Shown here: positions 1 through 11,627 of the stretch, piece by piece | Position numbering within the stretch: position 1 is the stretch's first letter | Layout: each line of letters starts with the position of its first letter | Source: Alnus glutinosa | Taxonomy: Eukaryota; Streptophyta; Magnoliopsida; Fagales; Betulaceae | Reading direction: 5' to 3' | Assembly (NCBI RefSeq): GCF_958979055.1 | Contig: NC_084899.1 | Location: 23,193,501-23,257,500 of the forward strand | DNA: 64,000 nt | Made by a program: the position numbers and the translations under genes | The notes under the pieces: model-generated | What the model was told of the DNA's origin: nothing | The model's input: the letters and a program-made list of their open reading frames with translations, nothing else | Database searches by the model: none

Positions 1-1334
1 CAGTTGCTAATGAAGCTCCTTGGATTGCTACCATTGGTGCAAGCACGCTTGACCGAAAATTTCCAGCTATAGTTCGAATGGGTAATGGAGAAGCCCTCTA
101 TGGAGAATCCATGTACCCTGGGAACCGGTTTATGACTGCCGGAAGAGAGCTGGAACTGGTTTATCTGACAGGTGGGGACAGTGGAAGTGAGTTTTGCTTC
201 CAAGGGTCTCTCCCAAGAGCAAAAGTTCGAGGCAAAATGGTGATATGTGACCGAGGAGTCAATGGACGTGCTGAAAAAGGTCAAGTTGTGAAGGAAGCTG
301 GTGGTGCTGCAATGATACTGACAAATACAGCCATCAATCTGGAGGAGGATTCAGTTGATGTCCATGTTTTGCCTGCAACACTGGTCGGTTTTGATGAATC
401 GGTTCGCTTAAAGGCTTACATAAACTCCACAAGAAAGCCCACAGCTCGAATCGAGTTCGGGGGAACTGTGATAGGGAAGTCCAGGGGTCCAGCAGTAGCT
501 CAGTTTTCAGGAAGAGGACCAAGTTTTACAAACCCTTCAATCCTCAAACCAGACGTGATTGCTCCTGGGGTCAACATCATTGCTGCTTGGCCTCAAAACC
601 TAGGTCCTACTGCCCTTCCAGAAGATCCTAGAAGAGTAAATTTCACTGTCATGTCCGGGACTTCCATGGCTTGTCCCCATGTCAGTGGCATTGCTGCTCT
701 TATCCACTCAGCCCACCCCAAATGGACCCCTGCAGCTATTAAATCTGCAATTATGACAACTGCTGATATAACTGACCATTCAGGGAAACCTATAATGGAT
801 GGTGACAAGCCAGCAGGAGTTTTTGCCACTGGAGCTGGACATGTGAACCCTGGAAAGGCCATCGATCCTGGGTTGATATATGATATCAGGCCAGATGAGT
901 ATATCACTCATCTATGCACACTTGGATACACAAAATCAGAAATTTTCTCTGTTACTCACATGAATGTGAGCTGCCATGAACTTTTGCAGATGAACAGAGG
1001 TTTTAGCCTTAATTACCCCTCCATTTCGGTAATCTTCAAGCGGGGAATGACAAGTAAGATGATCAAAAGGCGACTAACTAATGTGGGGACTCCTAATTCC
1101 ATTTACTCGGTGGAAGTAAGGGCACCAGAGGGAGTCAAAGTCAGAGTTAAACCTCAGAAGCTAGTTTTTAAACAGATAAACCAAAGTTTGAGTTATAGAG
1201 TATGGTTCATATCAAAGAAGAGAAAAGGAACAGAGGGGGAGTTTGCACAGGGAGATTTGACTTGGGTGCAGTCCAGCAATGGTTTTTACAGGGTTAGAAG
1301 CCCCATTTCAGTAACTTGGAAGAATAAGCAGTAG
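1..1334 (+). CDS. SBT1.2: Subtilisin-like serine protease, SDD1/SBT1.2 type, 3' part
   Basis: Secreted plant subtilase (S8A); the Arabidopsis relative SDD1 restricts stomatal density. The open frame already runs at the left edge (frame starting at base 3, reading VANEAPWIATIGASTLDRKF), so the signal peptide, prodomain and the catalytic Asp and His lie outside. Visible in order: a PA domain insert (GKMVICDRGVNGRAEKGQ), the segment GPAVAQFSGRGPS, the catalytic-serine motif GTSMACPHVSG with the Ser codon at 663-665, and a C-terminal fibronectin-III-like domain from about NYPSISVIFKRG to the stop at 1332-1334. The SLNYPSI and NSIYSVEVRAPEG stretches resemble SDD1 more than other subtilases as I recall them. 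No intron is seen in this part, as expected for SDD1. Partial; family call firm, exact orthology likely. Confidence 0.9.
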   Translation, partial: VANEAPWIATIGASTLDRKFPAIVRMGNGEALYGESMYPGNRFMTAGRELELVYLTGGDSGSEFCFQGSLPRAKVRGKMVICDRGVNGRAEKGQVVKEAGGAAMILTNTAINLEEDSVDVHVLPATLVGFDESVRLKAYINSTRKPTARIEFGGTVIGKSRGPAVAQFSGRGPSFTNPSILKPDVIAPGVNIIAAWPQNLGPTALPEDPRRVNFTVMSGTSMACPHVSGIAALIHSAHPKWTPAAIKSAIMTTADITDHSGKPIMDGDKPAGVFATGAGHVNPGKAIDPGLIYDIRPDEYITHLCTLGYTKSEIFSVTHMNVSCHELLQMNRGFSLNYPSISVIFKRGMTSKMIKRRLTNVGTPNSIYSVEVRAPEGVKVRVKPQKLVFKQINQSLSYRVWFISKKRKGTEGEFAQGDLTWVQSSNGFYRVRSPISVTWKNKQ

Positions 1335-2133
1335 GGCTAATAACAGTAGTAGCATTACTATAAGTGTGGTCCTTTTATGTAAAATAACCTACTGTTATTA
1401 CTCGGAGGATTTATGTTCATGAAGATTTGATGTAAGAGTTTGTTTTCTGAGTTTTGGTATAAAAATTCAAAACAAACTCAAAAAGAATGTGCCTTTCTGC
1501 TGTCCACAGAGGCAGATGAATTAATTATATGAACTTCTAGTTTTCTGAAAAACTGTTTGGACCTTAAATTTTTCACTTTTAATGTCTCTTTATGGATCCC
1601 CCCCTTAATGAAGCAAATAGGCCGATATGAATGTGCATAAATCTGCAAACTTAAATCTACTTATTCCTATCATCTTTATTCTCCATTCAGCAGAACAATC
1701 TATAAAATTTCACACTAGCACAAAGGTTTAAAAAAACAAATAAGGCAGATACATATATAAGCCGATATATTGAGCATCAGGGCTGCGTTTGGAAAGAAGG
1801 AGATGAGTTGACAATAAATGCTCTTGATCAAGTTGCTTAATACGGGGCAAATTTAACACGCTAAAAGAGATTGACCATTATCATCACATTGACATAAAAG
1901 GCAACAACACAATAATTAATTTGAAATAAGAACTATATCTAACTCGTGTAAGAAACAAAAAAATGAATTAAACATCTCCAAAACAGTGCAATTTGTTAAA
2001 TGAGAAGGAGCATGCAGTATTTTAATATCCACGTGAACCAAGTCCTCCCAAGCTTCACTTGATAAATTACAAAAATCAACATCATGACAGATGAAAGTGG
2101 AGATTAAGACGAGAGAAAATGATATACGTTGCC
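1335..2133. other. Convergent 3' regions
   Basis: AT-rich DNA between two genes that point at each other (subtilase stop at 1334, PSB28 stop at 2134). It should hold both 3' UTRs. I see no coding frame and no clear repeat. Confidence 0.6.
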
Positions 2134-3772
2134 TCATTTTTTGATGAATTGCAAGCCATTCTCATTCGAGTATCTCTCCATGAATCTCATGAATCTGTCC
2201 CACTCTCGTGGACTCCGCATTATATACTTAGCTTCAATTCCTGCAGGCTTTCCGTTGACAAATTTGGCATTCACATCAACTGACTGAAGAACCCCTTCCT
2301 CATCAATCATGTAAAAGCCAGTGATATCACCAACTTCACCGGACGAATCAAAAACTGAGGGTTGTTCAAACCTGAAGATAGCCATACCATTTGTGCCATC
2401 TTTTGACTGGGTTAACCTCACATCTGGAACCGTCTGTTCATCAGTGCCTTGGATGAACTGAATCTTCGGTTTGACCATCATTGTAACGGGCCCACGGGAG
2501 TTCCGTCTTAGAGGAGATAGCCTCAGACGAGGCAGGTGAAGACAGGGTAGGCGAAGAGATCGGCCATTGAATGAGGACTGTGCACTTTGATGAACAGCCC
2601 AAGATACTATACCTACAAACATTAAGTTATTGAGTTTAACCTGGAAGGATTGCCAATTTCTACAATTTCACATCTTCTAGTGCTATAATGATATGTCCGA
2701 ATCTCCCACTTGAAACACACTCATTGACATAAAGATATTGCAATAATCTCCAACATGGAATGTGGGTGTAAAAGATGCTCCTCGTTTTAAAGGCTGGTCA
2801 GCCAGACCACTGTGACACAATCAGTTTCATATATTGAAAACGTTCTCTAAAAGAGTCCTAAAATTGGAGGGATCTTATAAGACAAGAGTTCCATATCCCC
2901 TTCAATATTTTTTATGCCTTCTGTTGCTTCCTCAGATTGGGTAGTTGTCCCCTGAGACAGATCCTTTCTTCTATACGTGTGATAATTATTTCTTTGTTAA
3001 ATTCCTTACCATAGTACATTTTTTTGGATGAACTACCATAGTACATTTACATAGACACCTACCCATATACGCCCACACCTTTACACGTGTGTATGTGCAA
3101 GCCTTCCAGATATACTAGGACAAATACACACCACCAAAACTCTTCAGAAGACAAAATATTCGTGTGAGACGAGCAACCTCCATCTTGCAGGCCTGTTTAG
3201 TGCCAAATCTTCCAACAGAAGTGAATATTTTGATGATTCACCAGTGATTTTGGAGTAAACTTATGTTGTTCTTTCTATAAACACAATGAGTTTGCGAACT
3301 ACAACATGATAATTTTTTAGATATTTATCGAGTTTAAAATCATAAGGAACCCGACCCATAAATGATAAACCATTAGTTTCCCAAACTACATTCTCATCCA
3401 CTTATACACCATCAAATTCTTGAACAATTTCCAGCAAAACCTAAAAACCCATTTCACCTATACATGTTCCTCCACCTCTGAATCCCTCCATCCCTCCAAA
3501 AAGTGGGAAAAAAAAATGGCATAAAAAGAGCCCAAACTATGCCAAATTTAGCAGAGAAGCTACATAAAATGCAGCATTAGTAAACCCCACCTTGCTAAAG
3601 ACTCAAAAGTGAGGAGCACTTGCTTTTCCATTTCACATACCAGAAGAAGATAATGTCAAAATAATACAAATTTCTTGAAGAGAAAGACAATAAGGGTACC
3701 TGAGGAAGAGCGTGGCCGCTGCAAATAGTGTGAGACTGGAGATGCCGATGCAAGAGAATGCAGGGTTGCCAT
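2134..3772 (-). CDS. PSB28: Photosystem II assembly factor Psb28, chloroplast precursor
   Basis: Psb28 binds photosystem II assembly intermediates (CP47 side) at the thylakoid. Two exons: 3772-3700 and 2612-2134, joined TCAG|GT... across a 1087-nt GT/AG intron; the sum is 552 nt, 183 residues. Exon 1 starts [20 protein letters not shown], a Ser-rich transit peptide that continues into the Arg-rich start of exon 2 ([18 protein letters not shown]). The mature Psb28 domain begins near residue 70 with [20 protein letters not shown] and runs to the end, including [10 protein letters not shown] and [19 protein letters not shown]. Exon 2 alone also has an in-frame ATG at 2622 inside the intron, which is not the real start. 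A TTTATAA box at 3829-3823 and a CT-rich tract lie just upstream. Confidence 0.93.
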
Positions 3773-3780
3773 TGTCTCGG

Positions 3781-3815
3781 GAGAGAGAGAGAGACAGAGA
3801 GAGGGAGAGAGAGTT
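3781..3815. repeat. (GA)n/(CT)n tract in PSB28 leader
   Basis: Imperfect GA dinucleotide run; on the PSB28 sense strand it is a pyrimidine-rich CT tract directly before the ATG, as is common in plant core promoters and leaders. Confidence 0.8.
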
Positions 3816-4653
3816 ATAAAGGAAGAGATGGTGTGGATTGTAGGCAGTGTGGTGTGGAAAAACGACAGCCATTCACTTGGAAACAATCTTAGCTTTGCAA
3901 AATGGATTGGTCGGAGAGAGATAGGCACTGAGCTTATTTCTGGTACGCACCATGCAGAGTCAGTCAAAGCACTGTAACTGGACACGTAGAACATTAGATT
4001 TTTTTTTTCCCCTTAAAATCTACATTATTATTTTTAATTAAATCATTTAAATTTTATCATCACAATATTTATCATAATCAATATATAAATAATAAAATTT
4101 AAATTATTTAATTATAAATGACAGATTAAGATTGGATTCGGCTCACAATTTCGTAGGCCAAAATAACATTTTTAAACAATTATGATTTAAAAAATGTGAT
4201 TTTTTTTTAAAAAAAATTGTACGATTTTAAAGGTATACTATTGCAATTGACCGTATCCAAACTTGGATCAAGGAAGCATGCGAAATAAAGGAGAAGTAAG
4301 TCCAGGTAGGCCCATATGGGCTAGTGGCCCATCGTTTAATGAGAATGATGAAAGTGTGGTCCATCCCATATATTCACAGGTACATGAATGCTAAATTGCG
4401 ATTTTATCAAATATTTAATTATATTTTTTTAAATTATGCTTTTATTAACTACTTTTCAAAATTGTTATTTTTTCAAACGGCATACTTTAAAACCGCTAAA
4501 CCGACCGCTGTAATACTATTGATTTTATTTATTTTAATTCCGATTGGATAAATCAACCTAAAAAGTCATTTCGCTTCAATGGTATACAAGTTTGAGCACC
4601 AACAATAAGGCCTAATCGACGGCCCAACTTTATACAGTTGTGCCCAGTAATTT
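3816..4653. other. PSB28 promoter side and AT-rich intergenic DNA
   Basis: Upstream of PSB28. 4130-4260 resembles degraded MITE sequence (runs such as AAATGTGATTTTTT, similar to the 45530 element). No coding evidence. Confidence 0.5.
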
Positions 4654-4824
4654 GGAGTAATTCTAGAAATCACTCTTGTGTCCCTTCAAGAATGATGTGA
4701 CTTTTAAAATTACAATTCGATCAAAATTCAATAGTAATTAATCATAAATTTAATAGTGATTTTAAAAGTCACATTATTTTTTGAAGGATACAAGAGTGAC
4801 AAAAATGTAACTTCTAGCATTACT
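4654..4824. mobile_element. MITE family A, copy 1 (171 bp)
   Basis: Ends GGAGTAATTCTAGAA and TTCTAGCATTACT are imperfect inverted repeats that extend about 40 bp. It is bordered by a perfect 9-bp duplication CAGTAATTT (4645-4653 and 4825-4833). A 9-bp target duplication suits Mutator-type elements. No coding capacity. A relative lies at 8905-9087. Confidence 0.85.
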
Positions 4825-4833
4825 CAGTAATTT

Positions 4834-7302
4834 CTCTTGTACCTTGTATTTATTTATTTATTTACTTTTACTAATTCTATTAAATTTGTACTTTAGCTCA
4901 AGGGCAATGATGTTATATACTAATGAAGAAATCCTAGCACTATGTTTGACAAACATGATTAGTCTAATCTAATACATGGGATGATGTGGTCCTTGCTCCT
5001 AATGGGCACTAATTACTCATTATTTTTTCTTTGTTTCTTTCCCTTTTTCCCTTTTTCCCTTTTCTTCTTTTTACACTCATTGATGATAACATTATTCAAA
5101 GCAATTATTGATGGTGACATTGTTTAAGGAAGTAATTAAGGTGAGGCATCTCCATGTTTATCTCTTAATTACAACCGTAAATTCATTGTTCATAGCATAG
5201 ATTTCGAAATGGTGACATCAACTTTACTCACTCTTTTTAATACTTAACAAAAGTCCACTTATTAGATTATGAATAAATGATGATCAAGATAAGAACCGAC
5301 ATTTTTAAATCACGAATAGCTCGGTATCCATTTTGGCTCCGGGCGAAACCAACTTGCTAAATTGATTGGATCCATAAATTTTGAGGCCTAAAATGATAAT
5401 TTTAAGACATTTTTTTTATATATTTAAAATTTAATTAATAATATTTATTTAAACTTCTATTTTATAATTTTAAGACATTGAACACTAAAAGAAAAGCATT
5501 TATACCCAACAAATCCTTTTTTATCATCCATCAAGAAATGATCATTTGCTATAGACTCAGCATTATAATAACCTTTTCATTCCTTTCTCTAGTTCTTCCT
5601 AAAACAATCTTACTCTGCCACTGGCGATTTAATATGGTATCATAATAATAGTTTTGAATTTGAATTATGACTTCATAATTTATTTTTATTTCAGTTAAAT
5701 ATTCTACGTATTAGACCTTACTTGTTGAGGAAGAGTTTGACCAACACGTAAGAGAGAGTATTAATATATTAATTAAATAAATTAATTAATTATTTCTTAT
5801 AAATTTAAGCTTTCGAGACAATCGGTAATTTAAGCAATTTTCAATGTGTACTTTATGTTAACCATTTGATTAATAATCTAAGGAAAATGTATAATCAATC
5901 CATGTGGTTTACTTGATTGCAATTAGCTCCTTGTTGTATCAAAATGAACTCAGAGATCCTTGAGGTATACCAAAAAAACAATTTACCTTCTACAGTCAAA
6001 TTTCGTCCACTAAATTAACAGATTCCGATAGTGTGACACATTAGAACCAATAAAATTATGACATGTGTCATATTTAAGTCAGTGTCACACTAACAGAATT
6101 TGTTAATTAAGCTAACTGAATTTGACTATAGGGAGTAAATTGTTTTTTTAGCATACATCAGGGACCTCTAAATTTCTTTCGATACCACGTAGAGCTAATT
6201 ACAAATTAAGTAAACTAAGAACACTAATTTTACTTTCTTTTTTTTTTCCCCAATAATCTAAGATAAATCGACCATCAACTTCAGTTGCCAGCTTCCAATT
6301 TCAAAGCTTACTAACTTTTGAAAGTTCCAGGCTTCCAGCTCATCTTTCATATACATGTGCCTTTTTTTTTTCTTTTTTTTTGGGTGTAGTACTGTTTAGT
6401 GTTTAGACCCATCTACTTGGGGCATTTTTCATGAGAAGAGTAGCTCCATATTCTTGACATAAATTATTACCATAAAGAACACATGAATTATAGTGTTAAT
6501 TCTGCTGTTGACATACTGTTAGCCACATGCTAATTGGGCAGAAAATATGAGAGGGCTTGCTAGCTAGGGTTCTCTTTTTCTTATTAAAGTATTTACCATA
6601 TATATGTGTGTGATTCTTGTTTCACTCTATGTACTTTATTTTTCTTAGAAATATGATCATTTGTATTGCAAATACACTCAACTTAATTAATAAGAACAAA
6701 ATGTCGACTTAAAGGGCACTTGCTCGTAGGCCTCGAAGGTCGAAGAACCCCAAAATCTCTTATGTCTCTTTTTCTATGCTTTCGCTGTAATATTCTTTCG
6801 TTTTTTTATATTTTATTACAAATTTTTGCAGTCACAATTCTCAAAATGGATTTGATTCTTGTACAATACCAATACAACAACTGTACAACAACCCCTCACA
6901 TGAGGGTGGGCCCCAGTATGTGGGACCTACCCTCATCTTCTTTTCTTGGTCTGATATCTTGTGTTATATTTAAAAAAAAAAAAAAAAATTATAGTTCTAT
7001 GTGGGTATTATTTCTAAACGATAGTTTAAGATATCAATTTTGTTTCTAGTTATTATCTACATTGAAGTATCATGATTCATGAGGAATAAGCTTTTTAAAG
7101 CAAACATAAACAGAAGAAGTATGCACCACTACAAACAAAATGCTACTTTTATTATTATTATTATTATTATTGGTAGGCTTCTACAGTTATTATTATCAGT
7201 ATTATTTTTAGTTCTTTTTTTTAATTAAAAAAAAAATAGAAATTGGCTCATATCTCTTAAGTTTTGATCTCGTGACATATAAGGACTGGAGTTTTTAATT
7301 TT
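4834..7302. other. AT-rich intergenic DNA
   Basis: No gene-like frame. Contains a foldback element at about 5905-6222 (listed separately), ATT trinucleotide runs near 7146-7175, poly-A and poly-T tracts (6970, 7216) and simple AT-rich DNA. Confidence 0.6.
5905..6222. mobile_element. Degenerate foldback element (MITE)
   Basis: Left arm TGGTTTACTTGATTGCAATT pairs imperfectly with the right arm ending AATTACAAATTAAGTAAACT; the inner parts (AGAGATCCTTGAGG / GGGACCTCTAAA) also pair. The centre has two mutually inverted GTGTCACA/ACACATTAG-like stretches. No clear target duplication. Non-coding. Confidence 0.65.
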
Positions 7303-8064
7303 AGGGTTAAATACCCTATTGGTACCTGAGTTTTACGTGATTTTAAATTTAGTACCTCAGTTTTATTTTGTATCATAGGTGGTACCTGAATTAAGGGTAA
7401 AAACCCATTTGGTACCTTTATTAGACTTTCCGTCCAAATTTTAACGCCTCTCCGCTGTGGTTGACACGTGGCTCTACATAAAAAAAAATTAAAAATTAAA
7501 ATCTTTAAAAAATGATTAAAAATAATAAAATTTTAAAAAAGAAAAAAGAAGAGGGGTGGCGGCTCAGCCACCCCCTTGGCCGGTCTGGCCAGTAAGGGGT
7601 GGCCGAATGGGGTGGTTCGGCCACCCCATGGTAGAAAAAAAGAAAAAAAAAAAATTATGGGTTTTGGCCCTTGGGGGTGGCTCGGCCACCCCCAAGGGCC
7701 AAAACCCATAAAAAAAAAATAATAATAAAAATTGAGGGTTTGCCCTTGGGGGTGGCCGAACCACCCCCATGGGCCACGGGGGTGGTTCGGCCACCCACAA
7801 GAGCCAAAACCCATAAAAAAAAAAAAAAAAAAAAATTTGAAGGTTTGCCCTTGGGGGTGGCCGAACCATCCCCGTGGCCCTAGGGGGTGGTTTGGCCACT
7901 CTCAAGGACCAAAACCCATCAAAAAAAAAATTGAGGATTTGCCTTTGGGGGTGGCCTAATCACCCCCATGGGCCACGGGGGTGGTTCGGCCACCCCTAGA
8001 CCGGACGGCCACCCCCAAAGGGCATTTAACCCTTTGGGGGTGGTTCAATAGGGTATTTAACCCT
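7303..8064. mobile_element. 762-bp nonautonomous DNA transposon with GC-rich palindromic core
   Basis: Termini AGGGTTAAATACCCTATTG and its reverse complement are perfect 19-bp inverted repeats. The element is bordered by a perfect 7-bp duplication TAATTTT (7296-7302, 8065-8071). The left ~200 bp is ordinary AT-rich sequence; the rest is GC-rich blocks of the GGGGTGGCCGAACCACCCC type separated by A runs. It has a perfect 27-bp-arm palindrome (7655-7681/7685-7711, loop TCG) and about three tandem 105-bp units from 7701. Apparent frames here read as Trp/Gly/Pro/His-rich on both strands and are by-products of the palindromes. Superfamily not certain. Confidence 0.88.
7701..8015. repeat. Tandem array of 105-bp units, three copies
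   Basis: Units start with AAAACCCAT at 7701, 7806 and 7911, exactly 105 bp apart. Each has an A-rich linker, a TTGAGGGTTTGCC-like segment, then two inverted GGTGG/CCACC cores. The copies differ at scattered sites and in A-run length, although the period is kept. The array lies inside the 7303-8064 transposon. Confidence 0.85.
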
Positions 8065-8904
8065 TAATTTTAACATATAAAAATATAAGCTTTTGACCAT
8101 GTAATAAATAAGTCACTTGATCAATTTTTTCTACTACTTTTTAGTGGTTAAAGACTTAAAATATTAGCCGACATCTTCTCCATGTTAGACCAATAAAATC
8201 ATCCCATATGTATTAAAAGTCACATCATTATACAATGCATGCCTGTAAATAAAAAAATATAAAACATAAAATATATATATATATATATATAAAGAGTAGA
8301 AGAGTGATTCCTCACCGCCGCATATTATCAGGGTGGGGGAAGGTTAATTGAGCTACCCTCACCCCCACGAGGAGGGTTGGCCACATCCTAGCAATGGAGG
8401 ATAGAGCCACCCCACCCACTTCCACGGGTGGTACTACCCCCGGCGCTACGGGGTGGAGCAAGAAGCATTTTTTTTTTAATTTTTTTATTATTATTATTAT
8501 TATTTAAAAGCATATGTGACATGTTTTTAATACATAAGATACATTCTTTCGGTTCTCTCTCTTTTTTCTTTTTTTCATTTATGTGGCGGAAAGCCAAAAC
8601 TCAAGAGATATGTGATAATTTTTCTTTTTATTTTTTTACAACAAGATTCCCCATGCATGCTTAGATACACAGATAAATCCTAATTTATAAAACTCTTGGC
8701 TGGATCCTAACCCATATACGAGATAAATTTAAAAATTTAAAACGACACAAACAACATGGGGTGCACGACAACTTGCTGACTCAACCATTCTAACCCATAT
8801 ATCAGATAAATTTAAATACTTAAAACGACACCAACAATATGAGGAGTACGACAACTTGCTGACTCAACCGCTCTCATCGTGCTATATATATATATATGAG
8901 ACCA
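8065..8904. other. Intergenic DNA with (AT)n and a GC-rich stub
   Basis: (AT)n at about 8273-8291. A GC-rich block at 8328-8462 (GGGTGGGGGAAGG, CCCCGGCGCTACGGGG) resembles the core of the 7303 transposon and is probably a decayed relative. Followed by poly-T/ATT runs. No gene. Confidence 0.55.
8708..8873. repeat. 83-bp tandem duplication
   Basis: Two adjacent copies (8708-8790, 8791-8873), both starting TAACCCATATA and ending with CGACAACTTGCTGACTCAAC plus a short tail. About ten mismatches between them. Non-coding. Confidence 0.85.
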
Positions 8905-9087
8905 GAGTAATTCTACAAGTTTCTCGTGTATTATTCTTGTGTTTCTCAAAAAATGAGGTGGTTTTTAAAACCACCATTTGATCAAAATTCAATAGTAATC
9001 AATCACAAGCCCAATGATGATTTCAAAAGCCACATCATTTTTTTTAAGGATATAAAAGTGATACAAGAGGGACTTCTAGCATTACTC
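8905..9087. mobile_element. MITE family A, copy 2
   Basis: Starts GAGTAATTCTA and ends TAGCATTACTC like the 4654 copy, and shares inner sequence (GATCAAAATTCAATAGTAAT, AAAAGCCACATCATTTTTTT). No clean target duplication, so it is probably older. Confidence 0.8.
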
Positions 9088-11432
9088 GTAAAAAAATCAT
9101 GTTCTCGGGAATGCTATCAGAAAATCTAGTTGAAGAGGCTCATTGCGCTAAGCTATGAGCGTGAAGCTTCGTGCTCTTTTGAATTGGCCCGGACTTGAAA
9201 AGGGGAAGTACTTAAAAAATAGGAAAAACTTCATTTATAATTCATGATATTTCATCGCTTTTAAAAAAGTGTATCCAAACTTTAAAAAATGTCAATTTAA
9301 GATATTAATCTTACAATTTTTTTTTTTTTAATTTCAACCGTCCGTTAGAATTTCCTCTTAAATCTTATAAAAATTTTCATAATACCTATGTTTATTTTTT
9401 TAAAACAAATATATATATATATATATATTTTTTCAAAATTCAGACACGTGTATTTTTACAAATTTCGTTAAATTCAAACTCTCGGCTTCCATGATTCAGA
9501 AAAGTGGCAACAACGACCTTTCTTATATCACGTGATAATCTGGTAGCAGTTGAAGTTTGATTTTGGGGTTTTGCTAGAAGGCGACGATGAGGACTGAGGA
9601 GGGTGCATGTAAATAGCAATGGAAAAGTTGGAAAAAAGATTCAATTCTGGGCCATCAATGGACCATTTCGTATGCTCTACCTGTCCCCATATTTGCATAT
9701 ATATATCTACGTACATATGCTCCACCTACTGCTAATTAAAGACAATTTTGGACAACTTTATTATGTCGGTCACGTTTGCTTCGACAGCCATGCTTTTGAA
9801 AGATGGATATATATATATATATAAAAGATAAGATTAAAGGTTGTATTGGTAAATTTTAATTCAACCTAGGGGTGGACCTAAGTCCATCTTCCCAACCCAT
9901 AAATTTTTTTATTTTTTATTTTTATTAAAAATAAAATAAAATTGTCCCCCATGCCAAAAATCATGGTTTGCCCCTTATTCGACTTATTTAATTTAAATGG
10001 TTAAAATTTTTAACCTTAATTCACTAGTTTCGTGTTGGGTTTGTGAATTGTGTAAAAAATTATTATTCTTATATGTCGCATGTCGGATTCAATTATTGTC
10101 GAGGCATGGGTATCAAAATTATTTCTTTAAGCCCTTTAACCTTAATCTATAATCTCTATCAAAATATTAATTAAGTAAAATACAAATAATAATTTCAAAA
10201 GATATCCTTGGTTCCAATATGGAAAATGTAATAATCAAAAGAATTGTGTTATATTCGTATATATTATTATTATTATTTTTTTAAAATAAAATAAAATATG
10301 ATAAATATCTAGGGCTAAATCTTTTACCGGACATGTGGTTTAACGTGAAATCAAATAGACCCTTCGTTTATAAAGGTATAGTAGATAGTACATCTGAACA
10401 TCTAATAAACACAATTTGTTCTTTTGTCTATGTTTTGCCCAATAATTTAACGGTGTGTCACGTCAAACCAATTAGCTAGTGATTGTCACGTGTCCCAAAT
10501 GCTAGATTAATTGTAACACTCCGGTCTCATATTGAGAAGATGAGTAGCCCACATAGAGTGTAAGATTTATAAAGATAATCATGAGTGTTAAGTTCAACAT
10601 TGCCTAGTTATTAAATGAAACTGGATTTTATAAAGAATTCTAAATAAACTTCAAATTGACCAATCATTTTGGGTGATAACGCATATGTGATTAGCGTTTT
10701 TTCCTAGATTATTACATTAATATTATTTAATATTAAAATAAAGAAAAAAAAAATTAAGGGTGGCTCGATCATAGGAGGTGGTTTCGACCACCCAATTTAG
10801 TCATTTGGGGGTGACGGAACAACCTCAATGTCCATAGTATGGTTCAGCTACCCTTTGGCCATCATAAGGGGCGAGTCGACCACCCTTAAATTTTGTTTTT
10901 ATTTTTTAATTATATAATGTTAACATGGTGTATAGAATATATGATAATTGCTAATTAGTTTGACGTAGTACCCCCATTAAATTATTGCACGAAACATGAA
11001 CAAAAATATCAACTGGATTTATCATATTTCATAAGTTTCATGACCAATACTTATTAAAAACGAAAGGTATGTTTGATTTCCCGTTAAACAACAAATACTA
11101 AAAAAACTAATTAACACAAATATTTAAGAAATAAAAAATAATAAAATATTTCGTAGTCATACGCTTTCTACGCCCACAAATGCATCTCATAATCACGAGG
11201 GGACCACGTAATGGCCATCGTTGACATCGTGCACGGCGTACGCGCACTTTATCCGAGTCAGCAGTCCCAGTGGGACCTTCTACGTGACATACGGACACAC
11301 GTATCGTAGCCCTCCCAAGTTTCAAAAATACCCAATCTACCCCTCCTTCTTCCACTCTTCTTCTTCCCCCACGGTCAGTCCCCTTAGTTGACCGCCGGCC
11401 CGGGCATCTCATTTTTCCCGCAAATTTGGACT
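9088..11432. other. AT-rich intergenic DNA upstream of TH2
   Basis: Contains (AT)n tracts (9411-9427, about 9808-9824), a degenerate foldback element at 10317-11095, and from 11190 a GC-richer stretch with ACGT-containing motifs (CCACGTAA, TACGTGAC, ACACGTA) that probably belongs to the TH2 promoter. No coding frame I can support. Confidence 0.55.
10317..11095. mobile_element. Old foldback element with GGTGG core and nested insert
   Basis: The left arm (TGGTTTAACGTGAAATCAAA near 10339) pairs with the right arm (GTTTGATTTCCCGTTAAAC near 11070). The core at 10757-10885 has GGGTGGCTCGATC...GGTGGTTTCGACCACCC, like the 7303 transposon. The segment from about 10513 (TGTAACACTCCGGTCTCAT) looks like a further insertion. 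Borders approximate, no target duplication found. Confidence 0.55.
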
Positions 11433-11469
11433 CTTATAAAAACCAAACGTGAACCATAATCCAAACCAC

Positions 11470-11516
<47 letters not shown>

Positions 11517-11627
11517 ACTCTGTGTTTGTTAGTTAACGGGTCTATTCTCGCTTCTTGGCGATTTCTTGGAGGTTTTTGGAATCTCGGAAGATCGGTCGGT
11601 GAAACGACGTCGTGGAGAGGGATCGCG
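11433..11627 (+). promoter_or_regulatory. TH2 core promoter and leader with CT microsatellite
   Basis: A TTATAAAA box at about 11434 is followed by a (CT)n run at 11475-11512 and then the TH2 start at 11628. The frame is open from 11460 but has no ATG before 11628. A mitochondrial presequence like that of the long Arabidopsis TH2 form is therefore not evident here. Confidence 0.6.

Noticed and set aside
7533-7959. Overlapping open frames on both strands rich in Trp, Gly, Pro and His
   Set aside because: They coincide with palindromic GGTGGCC units and A runs of a transposon; both strands read similarly because of symmetry, and no start or family supports coding.
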